A DNA stretch of 64,000 bases from Ischnura elegans. Taxonomy: Eukaryota; Arthropoda; Insecta; Odonata; Coenagrionidae. Below the pieces are notes generated by a model. The model was not told the DNA's origin. It worked only from the letters and a program-made list of their open reading frames with translations, and searched no databases. Where the stretch lies: assembly GCF_921293095.1 (NCBI RefSeq), contig NC_060251.1, forward strand, positions 95,652,566-95,716,565, in the 5' to 3' direction. The stretch's first letter is position 1. The number at the start of each line of letters is the position of its first letter. Shown piece after piece: positions 1-10,514 of the stretch. Both the position numbers and the translations under genes were made by a program.

Positions 1-477
1 AAGTTTGGCACTATATCCAGGAGGCCCAAAATGGTAGTGAAATATAACCAATTCATGGGTGGAATTGATAGGATGGATCAACTTTTGGCTTATTATCCAT
101 TAGAAAGGAAATCGTTGAGATGGTACATGAAATTAGGTTTGCATTTGCTAAACCTAGTGATGAATAATGCATATTGCTTATTCAAGAAGTATGGAGGAAG
201 GTCACGTAGTCTACTTGAGTTTCGTGATAATGTTATCGCCTCATTGATATATAAGAACACTATACCAATGATCCGAGATGCACCAAAGCCTCTAGGGGAA
301 AATAAAAAGAACCACTTACCATCAAAAAGTTCTGAAAAACGAAGTCAGCGTAAAAGATGCAGGGTATGCTACAGCAAAGGAATGAGAAAGGATGTTAGCA
401 CTTTCTGCCCAGAGTGCCCAGAGCTACCAGGGTTATGTCTTGAACCTTGTTTCAGGGAATACCATGCATATTTGTAA
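1..477 (+). CDS. PiggyBac-type transposase, C-terminal part
   Basis: The reading frame is open from the first base of the window to a TAA at 475-477, so the N-terminal part and the first catalytic aspartates lie outside. The segment YNQFMGGIDRMDQ followed by a Y..ERKSLRWYMKLGLHLL stretch is the hallmark of the end of the DDE domain of piggyBac transposases, with the D of GGIDRMD expected to be a catalytic or near-catalytic aspartate. The last 45 residues carry a cysteine-rich finger (C-x2-C...C-x2-C...C-x3-C, then CFREYH), as the piggyBac C-terminal domain does. In this part there is no stop or frameshift, so the copy could be fairly young. The 3' TTAA boundary of the element was not found. 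Confidence 0.9.
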   Translation, partial: KFGTISRRPKMVVKYNQFMGGIDRMDQLLAYYPLERKSLRWYMKLGLHLLNLVMNNAYCLFKKYGGRSRSLLEFRDNVIASLIYKNTIPMIRDAPKPLGENKKNHLPSKSSEKRSQRKRCRVCYSKGMRKDVSTFCPECPELPGLCLEPCFREYHAYL

Positions 478-1029
478 TATAAGACTAATAAAATATTTGA
501 TATTTTTAATTCATTATTCTTATTATTTAATAATCTTTATTTTAAGGCCTAAAATTGCACCCTATGTTTCATCACTACCATCAGATGTAAAGTAACGACG
601 CAAATAGTGCCTGGAAGATGTTAACCAGTTGTTGCAAAATTTTAAATTTCCGTATGCTGTAAATTGAGTACACAGTAAAAATAAGTACGACTAAAAGTAT
701 ATAAACCAATAAAATATCTAAAATGAAGTTCTATAGCGAATACAGCAGTACATTTTAGCTAAAAAAATGAGGGCGGCCGCGAGTGGTGATGTGATGCGGG
801 TTGCCTATCACCATATACCTTACCCAAGGTCGGTAAAAGCCAGGTCGTGTCACGCACTTGACCAATGTAATCCGCCATCTTGAGTCTCTAGCGCGGCGGG
901 AATCCAAATTTTACGTGCATTTAAACGGGAGACATAGGTAAAAGGAAACACGATTTTCTCACAACGTAATCAATGCAGGGAAGTGAAAGTTTTGTTATAG
1001 ATAGTTAATAAAATGAAAATTTATGATAC
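478..1029. other. No gene; 3' flank of the piggyBac fragment
   Basis: AT-rich to about 760, then more CpG-rich. No coding region is supported. A 30-base segment at 826-855 recurs as an inverted copy at 6110-6139 (29 of 30 bases match). Confidence 0.5.
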
Positions 1030-2900
1030 GTCTGTATTTTGAGTCTATGGTCCACGGTTCGACTCTGGAAAAATTGTCAACTCACGGGAAAAATAAATTT
1101 CGCACTTCAGCGCTCTGGATGCATGGGTTGTAAGGCACCATGTCTTACTTCCTTATTTAGGAAGTCTGGTACATGAAATTTTCTATGGTTATAGAAAATT
1201 ATAATATTCTTGCGAACACGGGCAGTTTTTGACACTGAAGACCTCGGTTCGACTCTGGAAAAATTGTCAACCCACGCGACAAAAATGTCTTACTTCAGCG
1301 CTCCGGGTGCATAGGTACAAGGAACAATGTTTTATTCCTTTATTTATGAAGTTAGATTCATGAAATCATCCAAGATTATAGAAAATTATAGTTTACTTAA
1401 TAATACGGCCGGTGTTTTAGTCTGACGACCTCGATTTGACTCTGGAAAAATTTACAAGCCAAGCGAAATAAAATACGCTCTACAGCGCTCCGTGTGTATA
1501 GGTACAAGGAACCATGTCTCACTTCCTTAATTAGGAAGTCATGTGCATGATATTTTCCATGGTCATAGGAAATTATAGTATACTTGATAATAGGGGCGGC
1601 TTTTGACCCTGAAGACCTCGGTTCGACTCTGGAAAATTCCCAACCCACGCGACAAAATTTTTCTTACTTCAGCGTTCCGAGTGCATAGGTACAAGGAACC
1701 ATGTTTTATTCCCTTATTTATCAAGTTAAATTCATGAAATCTTCCAAAAAGATAGGGAATTATAGTATACTTGATAATGCGGGCGGCATTTTACCCTAAA
1801 GACCTCGGTTCGACTCTGAAAAAATTTCCAACCCACGCGACAAACATTTTCTTACTTCAGCGCTCCGGGTGAATAGGTACAAGGAACCATGTTTTATTCC
1901 CTTATTTATGAAGTTAGATTCATGGAATATTCCAAAGTGATAGTAAATTATAGTATACTTGATAATACGGGCAGATTTTTAGTCTGAGAACCTTGATTTG
2001 ATTTTTTAAAAATGCCCAAATCAAGCGAAAAAAAAATTCGTTCTACAGCGCTCCGTGTGTATAGGTACAAGGAACCATGTCTAACTTCCTTAATTAGGAA
2101 GTCAGGTGCATGACATTTTACACGGTCGTAGGGAATTATAGTATACTTCATAATACGGGCGGTTTTTGACCCTGAGGACCTCGGTTCGACTCTGAAAAAA
2201 TCCCCAACCCACGCGAAAAAAAAATTTCGCCCTACAGCGCACCGGGTGCATAGGTATAAGGAACCATGTCTCATTTCCATATTTAGGAACTCAAGTGCAT
2301 GAAATTTTTACATGGTCGTATGGAATTATAGTATACTTCATAATACGGGCAGTTTTTGACCCTGAGGATCTCGGTTCGACTCTGAAAAAATCCCCAACCC
2401 ACGCGAAAAAATAATTTCGCCCTACAGCGCACCGGGTGCATAGGTAAAAGGAACCATGTCTCATTTCCATATTTAGGAACTCAGGTGCATGAAATTTTTA
2501 CATGGTCGTATAGAATTATAGTATACTTCATAATACGGGCGGTTTTTGACCCTGAGGATCTCGATTCGACTCTGAAAAAATCCCCAACCCACGCGAAAAA
2601 ACAATTTCGCCCTACAGCGCACCGGGTGCATAGGTATAAGGAACCATGTCTCATTTCCATATTTAGGAACTCAGGTTCATGACATTTTACACGGCCATAG
2701 GGAATTATAGTATACTTCCTAATCTGGGCGGTTGTTTAGTCTCAGGGCCTTGTTTCAACCCTGAAAAAATGTCCAACTCACGCGACAAAACATTCCCATC
2801 ATAGTGCTCTGTGTGAATAGTTTCTTATGTATCTAGATTTTTCTACTTTATTTTGAAAGTAAGGTGCATGGAATTTTTCATGGCCATAGGCAATTATACA
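1030..2900. repeat. Tandem satellite, ~187-190-bp monomer, about ten copies
   Basis: The phrase acctcggttcgactctg and its variants recur at about 1061, 1241, 1428, 1615, 1802, 1991, 2178, 2368, 2558 and 2748. The spacing is 187 bp in the left half and 189-190 bp in the right half. Each unit also has a cagcgctccgggtgcataggta block, a ggtacaaggaaccatgt block and a ggaattatagtatactt block. Units 2178-2740 are more alike than the rest, which suggests recent local amplification. All short ORFs in this stretch are products of the repeat and not genes. The phrase ggttcgactct resembles a Pol III B box with one mismatch. Confidence 0.93.
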
Positions 2901-2996
2901 CTTTGCTCTACCGCATAGGTTCTAGGATTCACTAATTACTTTCTTTTTCCGGATTGATTACTAATATATTAGGGTTTCAGCATAGATATAATAATA

Positions 2997-3662
2997 ATAG
3001 GGTAGTTTCCTTCATCAAAGAAAACGAAAGGCATTGATTGCGATTCGTTACCCACCATTAGTGTATTCATAATACACAAATTATTTGGTTTTTGAAATAC
3101 CGGTTTAGACGAATGGCAAGGGTCAAATTTTATCCTCATTTGAAAAAGGCCAGATTGGCGCCCATGCGATGCCACTCCACGTGACGTCACAGGGACCTAG
3201 TTTCTATACAAGAAGATAGGAGTTATACATCGTCTGAGGTTACCAATGCATGCATGAGGCACAGAGCTCAGGGAAACATGTCTTAATAATCACCTACTAA
3301 AACTGGCTAAGGTCGGAAAGTTTTCTTCGTTTGATAAGGTTTTAATAAACCTTTTTTAAGCCAAGCGCTACCATTCAGCAAGGCACTCAGCTACCCGCTG
3401 GCAGCCTGCGACGTATCAGCGCTAAGCCTCGCCTCAAGATCACCTCACCGGGCGGGAGGGGGAACCAGAAATACGACGTACGGAGATACTTCCCGGCATT
3501 CATACTTGAGCGTCGCGTTTTCGCGCGCTTGAAAATTTTCACTTTTCATTTAATCGCGAAAAATAGATATTGTCATTTAAAAATCTAAAAGCGTGAAATA
3601 CGTACTCCAGGAGTAATAATCTTTCGATTAAGGCAATAAAAAAATAATAGGAAACCACCCTA
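2997..3662. mobile_element. Non-autonomous TIR element (MITE family M1), copy 1
   Basis: Bounded by ATAGGGTAGTTTCC on the left and GGAAACCACCCTAT on the right, an imperfect terminal inverted repeat. The body is nearly identical to copies at 4533-5199 and 55622-56235. It contains a cacgtgacgtcac palindrome-like segment, a caccgggcgggaggggg GC-rich block and a tcgcgaaaaatagat block near the 3' end. No transposase is encoded. The target duplication could not be fixed because the flanks are simple TAA-rich sequence, so the superfamily is unassigned. Confidence 0.85.
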
Positions 3663-4532
3663 TTATTCTTATTGGTCCCATGACTTTACATTGTTAAATA
3701 TAGTACAAGTCAATACAAAAAATACATACACATTTGAAGCTTATTTGTGCTAAAATAGCTTTTGTTAACAAGGAAGAGTTTCAGATTGTAGTTGAAATTT
3801 GCCCTCGTAGGAGCATTTTTTAAGCATGAAGGCAGGGCATTACAGACCTGGGTAGGTATATGAATATATATACGTAGAAGGCAACGTTAGGCTATGTATG
3901 TGCTTCAATACCTCATTTTCTGTTACCGGAAAGAGGGCCATTGAGGACCTTATATGTTGACAGGGGTCAGTATTAAAGCTGTCCCAACATATTATTGAAT
4001 TCTGCATGCATAGGGGCACATTGGCGAGGTACTGATTGGCAAACACTGCCATTTGCATGGGATCGGTTTTTATTACTTACCATGATATTTTGGTCAGGTT
4101 TTTCGCCAGACTGATAACTCTACTGTAATATTATTTCTTAGTTCGTAATACAAGGTCCCTGTACATTTTTTAAACTCAAAATAATATGATTTCTCCATAT
4201 GATAATAATGTACTCTCATTGAATGCTTATTAATTGTCTTAAGTTGAGGCCTATGTTGATTAGTTAGAAATTGTAAATATTGCCAATCCCAATAATAAAT
4301 GTAATACTAGAATAATCCGCATGCAAATATTCCAAGAATCATGGCAAATAATGTGACACAGTAATGTCAGTGTGCACTCAGGTGAGCCTTTAGGTACATT
4401 TAAGATTTTACAAATAACTGCAATAAATGAATACACATCAGAGCATTAATTAGAATAGGATGGATTCCAAACTCAATCACTGATATTGAGGCAGCAAATG
4501 CTGCACGAAGGAAATGCATTCCAAATTGAGCA
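3663..4532. other. No gene between the two M1 copies
   Basis: AT-rich sequence of ordinary composition. The short ORFs here have no recognisable domain, and I see no repeat structure. Confidence 0.5.
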
Positions 4533-5199
4533 ATAGGGTAGTTTCCTTCATCAAAGAAAACGAAAGGCATTGATTGCGATTCGTTACCCACCATTAGTGT
4601 ATTCAAAATACACAAATTATTTGGTTTTTGAAATACCGGTTTAGACGAATGGCAAGGGTCAAATTTTATCCTCATTTGAAAAAGGCCAGATTGGCGCCCA
4701 TGCGATTCCACTCCGCATGACGTCACAGGGACCTAGTTTCTACACGAGAGGATAGGAGTTATGCATCGTCTGAGGTTAGCAATGCATGCATGAGGCACAG
4801 AGCTCAGGGAAACATGTCTTAATAATCACCTATTAAAACTGGCTAATGTCGGAAAGTTTTCTTCGTTTGATAAGGTATTAATAAACCTTTTTTAAGCCAA
4901 GCGCTACCGTTCAGGAAGGTACTCAGCTATCCGCTAGCATCCTGCGACGTATCAGAGCTAAGCCTCGCCTCAAGGTCACGTCACCGGGCGGGAGGGGGAA
5001 CCAGAAATACGACGTACGGAGATATTTCCCGACATTCATACTTAAGCGTCGCGTTTTCGCGCGCTTGAAATTTTTCACTTTTCATTTAATCGCGAAAAAT
5101 AGATGTTGTAATTTAAAAATCTAAAAGCGCGAAATTCGTACTCCAGGAGTAATAATATTTCGATTAAGGCAATAAAAAAATAATAGGAAACCACCCTAT
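4533..5199. mobile_element. MITE family M1, copy 2
   Basis: Same ends as copy 1 (ATAGGGTAGTTTCC / GGAAACCACCCTAT) and a 667-bp body that differs from copy 1 by only a few percent by eye. Direct orientation relative to copy 1, about 870 bp away. The flanks (gagca / tagac) give no clear target duplication. Confidence 0.87.
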
Positions 5200-5334
5200 T
5201 AGACTCAGACAATTAACAATGACAAGACAATCATGGATGTAAATAACTGAAGCAAAAAGCGCGATGTTATTGTACATTTCCATTTGTTTCTTCTGCAATC
5301 TATCGACCACAGAGCCATTCTTTTAGGATCAGAA

Positions 5335-5962
5335 CAGTGGCGCCGACTCCATGGGGCCTGAGGGGGCCTGAGCCCCCTCAAAGATTCGTTAGGGGGGGCG
5401 GAGCCCCCTCAATAATTCAAGAAAATAATTAAGTTATATTATGCCTTGTGAAATCACAAAAATATATTGGCGATTTTTATTTCCCATGCTTGACGATAGT
5501 CAGTGGCGCCGACTCCATGGGGCTTGAGAGGGCCCGAGTCCCCCCAAAAATTCGTTATGGGGGTGAAGCAAAAATGTGTATGGCTTTTCGATTATCTTCT
5601 GAGTGTCAAGTTATCGAGAATCGAGTTTTCAGGTTTCTAATGTTGATCAGATGGAATCTAAAATGCTTTAAAAAACTTTAAAACTCACTCTTTATAAATT
5701 TTCCCGGGAAAGGCCCCCGGATTGCCCCCCCCCCCCCCCAATATTTTTTATAAGTCGGCACCCCTGACGATAGTTACCTTTTAAAATAAATTAAACAATG
5801 AGTGTTGAAAAAAATAATTATAAGGTTAAGCAGGTTAACTGAATCAAGTGTTGTGAATCATGGTAGTGTTTCGGTGCTGCGACACACTTTCAATTTAACC
5901 TCTTCGGGGGCAAGACTTCCGATATGGGCCCCCCCAATATTTTTTATAAGTCGGCGCCCCTG
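5335..5962. mobile_element. hAT-type MITE (outer element of a nested pair)
   Basis: Starts with CAGTGGCGCCGACTCCATGGGG and ends with ATAAGTCGGCGCCCCTG, an inverted terminal pair. The 8 bases before it (gatcagaa, 5327-5334) match the 8 bases after it (gatcagag, 5963-5970) at 7 of 8 positions, as expected for the 8-bp duplication of hAT elements. The element is interrupted by a second member of the same family at 5501-5766, so the original length was about 354 bp. No coding capacity. Confidence 0.85.
5501..5766. mobile_element. hAT-type MITE nested inside a relative
   Basis: Ends CAGTGGCGCCGACT and AGTCGGCACCCCTG form the terminal inverted repeat. A perfect 8-bp target duplication, acgatagt, lies at 5493-5500 and 5767-5774. 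Length 266 bp. A C14 run near 5725-5739 precedes the right end. It belongs to the same family as the element it sits in. Confidence 0.92.
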
Positions 5963-6383
5963 GATCAGAGGGAAAACGAAATATTCTTACTCCGTTTTTC
6001 GTGGAATCGGAGCAATGCGGAGCAATGCAACACACAATTTTTTGAAATTAATTCACATGCCCTATGCTAACACCATGTAAACAACAGACAGGCGGGAACC
6101 AAGATGGGAGCGTGTCACGACCTGGCTTTTACCGACCTTGACCTTACCCATGGCGGATGACGCACACGGTGCGTCATAAAATTTTTTCGTCATAATTCAG
6201 AAAAAAGAGCAATAAAATATATTTTAGATGGTGGTCATTGCATCATATACCCTAACGAATGCAAAAACGAAGAAAAAGTATTTCCGCCCCCGGGAACGAA
6301 TTTTGAAAACGGCTGCCGCACTTAACGTGTTAAACAAATAAACATTTATTCTCAAAAGCATGAGAAAATAACATGAAGCACAC

Positions 6384-6633
6384 AAAATATGAGATATGTA
6401 TGATCTTAGATTTTCCCGGCGTATCAGTTGCAGAAAGGTTTCTCGGGTTTTCCACCGGTTGATGTCGTCCATGTCTCCCGACGTTTCGATCTGCGACTTG
6501 CTGATCATCCTCAGGGGATCTTCCGAATGCCGTTCTTCAAAAATTTTCAGTATATATACACTCCATCCATGGACGACATGGACGACATCAACCGGTGGAA
6601 AACCCGAGAAACCTTTCTGCAAAATATGAGATA
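6384..6633 (-). mobile_element. Penelope-like fold-back insertion
   Basis: A 13-bp target duplication (aaaatatgagata) flanks the insertion at 6384-6396 and 6621-6633. Inside are two perfect 47-bp inverted arms (6429-6475 and 6575-6621; the last base overlaps the duplication). On the left only, a ~32-bp extension (6397-6428) separates arm from duplication. The minus strand between the arms reads CTGAGGA (6508-6514) followed by GAAA (6484-6487), with a GATC/GATC stem between, like the conserved core of a hammerhead ribozyme. Inverted arms, variable 10-16-bp duplications, a one-sided ~34-bp extension and hammerhead motifs are known features of Penelope-like retroelements. The assignment is inferred from that architecture, since no protein is encoded. 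Confidence 0.7.
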
Positions 6634-6639
6634 CATCAC

Positions 6640-7500
6640 TCGGGAAAAAGGGACGTTAGTGGGGATGGAATGGGGCGACTTAAAACTAATTGACATGGAA
6701 ATGGCACTTACAAGGAATCAAAAAGCAACTTGACAAAAATTAAAATAAATCAGAGTTGAACTGCGTTCAACAAACTGCAGGGTTTAAGAGTCCACTGCGA
6801 CACAATATGACTTTATGGTTCACTGACTGTTCCAGCGCAATCTTGAGGAGGAAAATAGGGGATGAATGGGGTAAAAAACGTGGTTGTTTCAGTTTTACAC
6901 GGGGAAAGTGGTGGGGGGCACGGCTTTACTGCACCTTAATCTGGGAAACTCGTTGTGCGAGAGAAGTGACGATGTCGGCCGACGTCTCGTCAATTCGCGA
7001 TGTTTTCCCGTTGGGTGTGGAGCCGTGTCTATCCCCGGGATGATTTCCCACGGTGGTTTGCAGAGGCTGATGGGGTTGCAGGCCACGGGATGCGTCTACA
7101 TCGGGCTGTTGGCTAGGAAGTTTCCACGCGCTGTAGCTCCTGACGCAATAGTGGCTCAATCGCTCAGCTGTTGAGCAAGCAGCAGTTGAACTGCATTCCC
7201 CGGGCGTCTGTCGTGTTCTACCTCCTCGTTGACCCACTTTCTTCCACGTTAACTTCGTAAGAGGGGAAGGGAGGGGAGGGCGGTGGCCAGAAGTACGCTT
7301 TATTCTCTTAAGGCGGAGCACTTATCACTGTGCGCGGGATTTAAATATGGCACACGCACGCGCACACAAGCATAAAATAAGATAAACCTTCACAAAACAA
7401 AAAAAAATAAAACAAAACAAAAGGGAAGGGAAGAAAAAAGGAAGAGTGCTTCTCAATATAAGGGTGAATAGAAACATATCAGGTGCTGCCGTTACAATAT
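6640..7500. other. No gene supported; CpG-rich stretch
   Basis: Between about 6750 and 7340 the sequence is GC- and CpG-richer than its surroundings and has overlapping ORFs on both strands, none with a recognisable domain. A short (CA)n-like tract begins near 7347 and an A-rich run follows at 7390-7440. Confidence 0.4.
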
Positions 7501-7504
7501 ATGT

Positions 7505-8700
7505 ATATATTATTAGAATAAGGAGGTAAAGCTACATGCCTAACACCATCAACAGTTAATGTTACAACCTGAGTTCTGTCATTAAGATATGATATCATCC
7601 ACTGAAGAGCAATGTCTCTGTTACCAAATTTTTCAAGCTTAAAAAAGATGATTGTGATTTACGAGGCCAAAAACTTAAGTAAAATTCAAAAGTAAAGCAA
7701 GTGTATCTTTTTTGTCATTATATAATTATATTATCTTTGCTGGGATTCCATCTACACCTGAACTTGAACTGCTTCAGCTGAGTTTGGATATGACTGACTT
7801 TATTTCCCTGTCATCACAAAAAAGTGCATTGGATTAGCCATTGCAGTGTAAGTAGAGTGAGGAACTGAGGAGTTCGGCACTAAACCAAAAGAATCATTGA
7901 ATACTTAAGCAAGGTTGGAGTAGAAATTCATAGTTCCAGATGTACCATCATTAGAAGTCCTTTTTGCTTTCTTAAGAAGTGATCTGTACTGATTTTTTAT
8001 ATCCTTTTAATTCTCTTTACTTTCAGTAGTTTCACTTCATGTACTACATTTTTGAGGAATGGTGAATCTAAACCAATTTCTTCGGTGATCCAGGATTTTT
8101 TGCATTTTGAACTTCTCTAATTTCAAGAGGGAAGCTACATTAAAATGGTGGAGGAAAAATGAATAAAAACCTTGGAAACTATCTTCCAAGGATTCAGTAT
8201 TAAAAATGCCTGCCCAGTCTTAGGAGATGAGAGCTGTCCTGAAGTATGACATGTGTTTTACCTGAGAAATTTGTAGTGGAGTATGTTTTAATTTTAGGCG
8301 ACAAGAAAAAACTTAAATGTTGATACGATAGGCAACTGATCTGATATTTCCTCTTCAAGAACCCTTGTGCTAACATCATTATGGTGCATATTAGTAAGAG
8401 TATTTTCAAAGTTTGAGTGGAATGAGCTAGGTTGGCATAAAATTAGTTACATCAATGTTAAAAGCTGCGATGGTACTGAGGAAGTCAATTTTTTGCACTA
8501 GTCTCAAGTAGGTGGCTATTGAAATCACCAGTAATAATTATTTTAGAAAACCTCTTAGCATTGAATATCTCTTCATTCAATCAATAGAATTTATCCAAAA
8601 ACACCTGAGATCAGTTTGAGGTGACCGATATACCGACACAATGACGTGTACATCACCTTTGATTATTTCTGTGACACAATATTCGAAAAGCCTGTCTTCT
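7505..8700 (-). pseudogene. Decayed non-LTR retrotransposon (LINE)
   Basis: Read on the minus strand from 8700 down to 7505, pieces of the endonuclease and reverse transcriptase appear in the right order although the frame changes often. A VYRSPQTD-like segment near 8640 and IITGDFNSHL near 8540 are endonuclease motifs. A linker with SLLKKAKR lies near 7980, then SGVDGIPAKII near 7750 from the start of the reverse transcriptase. AFDLVNHNHL-like residues (motif A) occur near 7665, and a WMISYLNDRTQVV segment near 7590. Motif C was not found. The copy is old and both ends are missing. Confidence 0.75.
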
Positions 8701-9802
8701 GCTCATAGTTTAATTGATATTAAATGTCTAGAATATGGTGTACAGGTAAATGAATGTACCACTAGACGCTGTTGGTTACCGACTATGTAGTATTTGGAAA
8801 TACAACTTCGCGAACGTACTAATTAATCGAATATTCACCCATGTAATTCTTCATCTTCATCAACAAGTACTTCCGTTACAGCACAGTTTGTTTCGCAAGC
8901 ATAGTGTATTGAGGTGTAACACAACTTCGCTGAAATAACCTGGTGGGGACTTCTAGATTGCCTTCCGAAAAAATACCTGTTTACCGATATATATTCAGGC
9001 CATACACACTGACTAAGAATATAATGAGTTTCGGCGATGACAGAAACCCGGAAGGAGGCTTATTTATCATTAAAATTCTTCACCTATTTAATATCCCAGA
9101 TGTGTGAAAAACACTGCCTTATAATCCCCGCGTGTCAAGTGGTTATATCGTCGCATTATGTTGATGAATTAGAAATCACCCGACTGAAAACAAGGGCAGC
9201 ATTCTAGTGCGTCATTAGGTACGGACGTACGTATGAAGTAAAATGACTTAAGAATAATTCGCCGTAATTTTCGTCATAAAATAATTAATTCATCAAGGTA
9301 CCTGGTTTGTCATCACAGCCATGAACAATACGTAATCATACATTGTCATAAGAAAATTGTGAGAATATTAAAGGTACAGTGTGCTAACGCGTATTAACAA
9401 CAGTATATTTGAACAGTAACGATCGAAAAAATAGTTTTTTTTTTTTTTTTGCTTTCAAGTGCGCCTTCCAACCCGTATCCTTGACTAGTACACTGCAGTG
9501 AACCCTCAGAGTAAGGATAGGGAGAGAGATTTTTGGTTTCTGCGCATGCGGACAACATTGAAAGAGCCGTGGTGGGGGTAGGTCACGTGTCATCGGTGCT
9601 TTTTGCTGGAATCTCCTATTTAAATGCATGGGATTTCTGTGCGAGGTATGCTATTTTGCAGTAAATTCGGCATAAATATTTTTATGAAGAAGATTCTAGT
9701 GCCCTCACGTTGAAGAAGAGATATTGTTCTTAACACGGAAGAATCTTTGGGCCGATACATCGCCTATTTTGTGCATTAATTAGCTTCAAATATACCGGCA
9801 AG
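8701..9802. other. No gene; 5' region before the first P-like transposon
   Basis: AT-rich, with a T16 run near 9436-9451. It presumably holds the 5' end and promoter of the P-like element that follows, but no terminal inverted repeat was identified. Confidence 0.4.
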
Positions 9803-10514
9803 ATGGTCATGTATTGCTGCGCTTGGAATTGTACGGAATCGTACGTGAAAGGAGGAAAAATTACTTTCCACTCGTAAGTATTTCTTTTTTATGAGTACCA
9901 TGTGTTTTATTTCTATCCGCTTGAACTACCCTGCTACAAATATGTTAAAGTATAGTGTTTAGCTACGTTGGTGATGAGACCACGTGGTTAACAATGTACA
10001 TGTGTGCTTCTGTCCATATCCTTGGTTGCTGATTTTTAAATCGATTCCACCACTATTAAAAATCACATACTTTTTAATTCATAAATATAATTAATGGCTC
10101 GTATTAAAAATGCGTACTCGCTGAACGATGAAATGCGGTAAGTTCTTTCTGTCTAAGAAAATCTTCACGTTGTCGGGAAATCAAATTGTGTGATTTTTTG
10201 CGTATTTGTCTATACATATTTGCTGTGTATCTCTTTCACTATCTTCAGATTCCCTGCTAATGAGGAGCGACGGAAGGAATGGGTGAGAAACGTGAGGAGA
10301 GAGAACTTCGTCCCTAGTAAGCACACTAAGATATGCTCCAAGCATTTTACGGAGGACCCCTTCGACAGGGAGAAATTCGGAGGGCACTGGCTTAAGGCCA
10401 CTGCTGTGCCTACGTTGTTCGATTTTCCGCATCATTTATTGTGCAAGGAGAAGAAAAGGAAATCCCCCTTGAAAAGGAAATGCAGCGAGGAAAATGTTGA
10501 GCCAGTGTTTTCAA
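9803..10514 (+). pseudogene. P-like transposon 1: THAP DNA-binding exons
   Basis: Exon 1 runs 9803-9873 (start MVMYCCAWNCTE; donor gtaagt at 9874). Exon 2 runs 10249-10514 (acceptor ttcag; donor gtaagt at 10515). Joined, they give a full THAP zinc finger: C-x4-C in CCAWNC, the F-P of HSFPAN, a tryptophan in KEWVRNV, CSKHF as the distal C-x2-H pair, and AVPTLF as the conserved C-terminal motif. THAP domains bind the ends of P elements and of THAP9-type transposases. These two exons are undamaged, whereas downstream exons carry lesions. A basic segment (KEKKRKSPLKRK) follows the finger. Confidence 0.88.

Noticed and set aside
1230-2600. CTGA(A/G)GA followed by GAAA in every satellite monomer, as in hammerhead ribozymes
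   Set aside because: Only a 2-bp stem II could be drawn between the two words, and no plausible stems I and III. The words are probably coincidental, so it is not claimed as a ribozyme.
2969-4726. Matching 65-residue minus-strand frames in both M1 MITEs as a gene
   Set aside because: The two copies are nearly identical DNA, so conservation of the frame means nothing, and the third copy (55.6 kb) does not keep it intact.
6756-7321. Several 60-130-codon ORFs on both strands in a CpG-rich stretch
   Set aside because: They overlap in several frames and show no domain, splice context or repeat. Likely chance.
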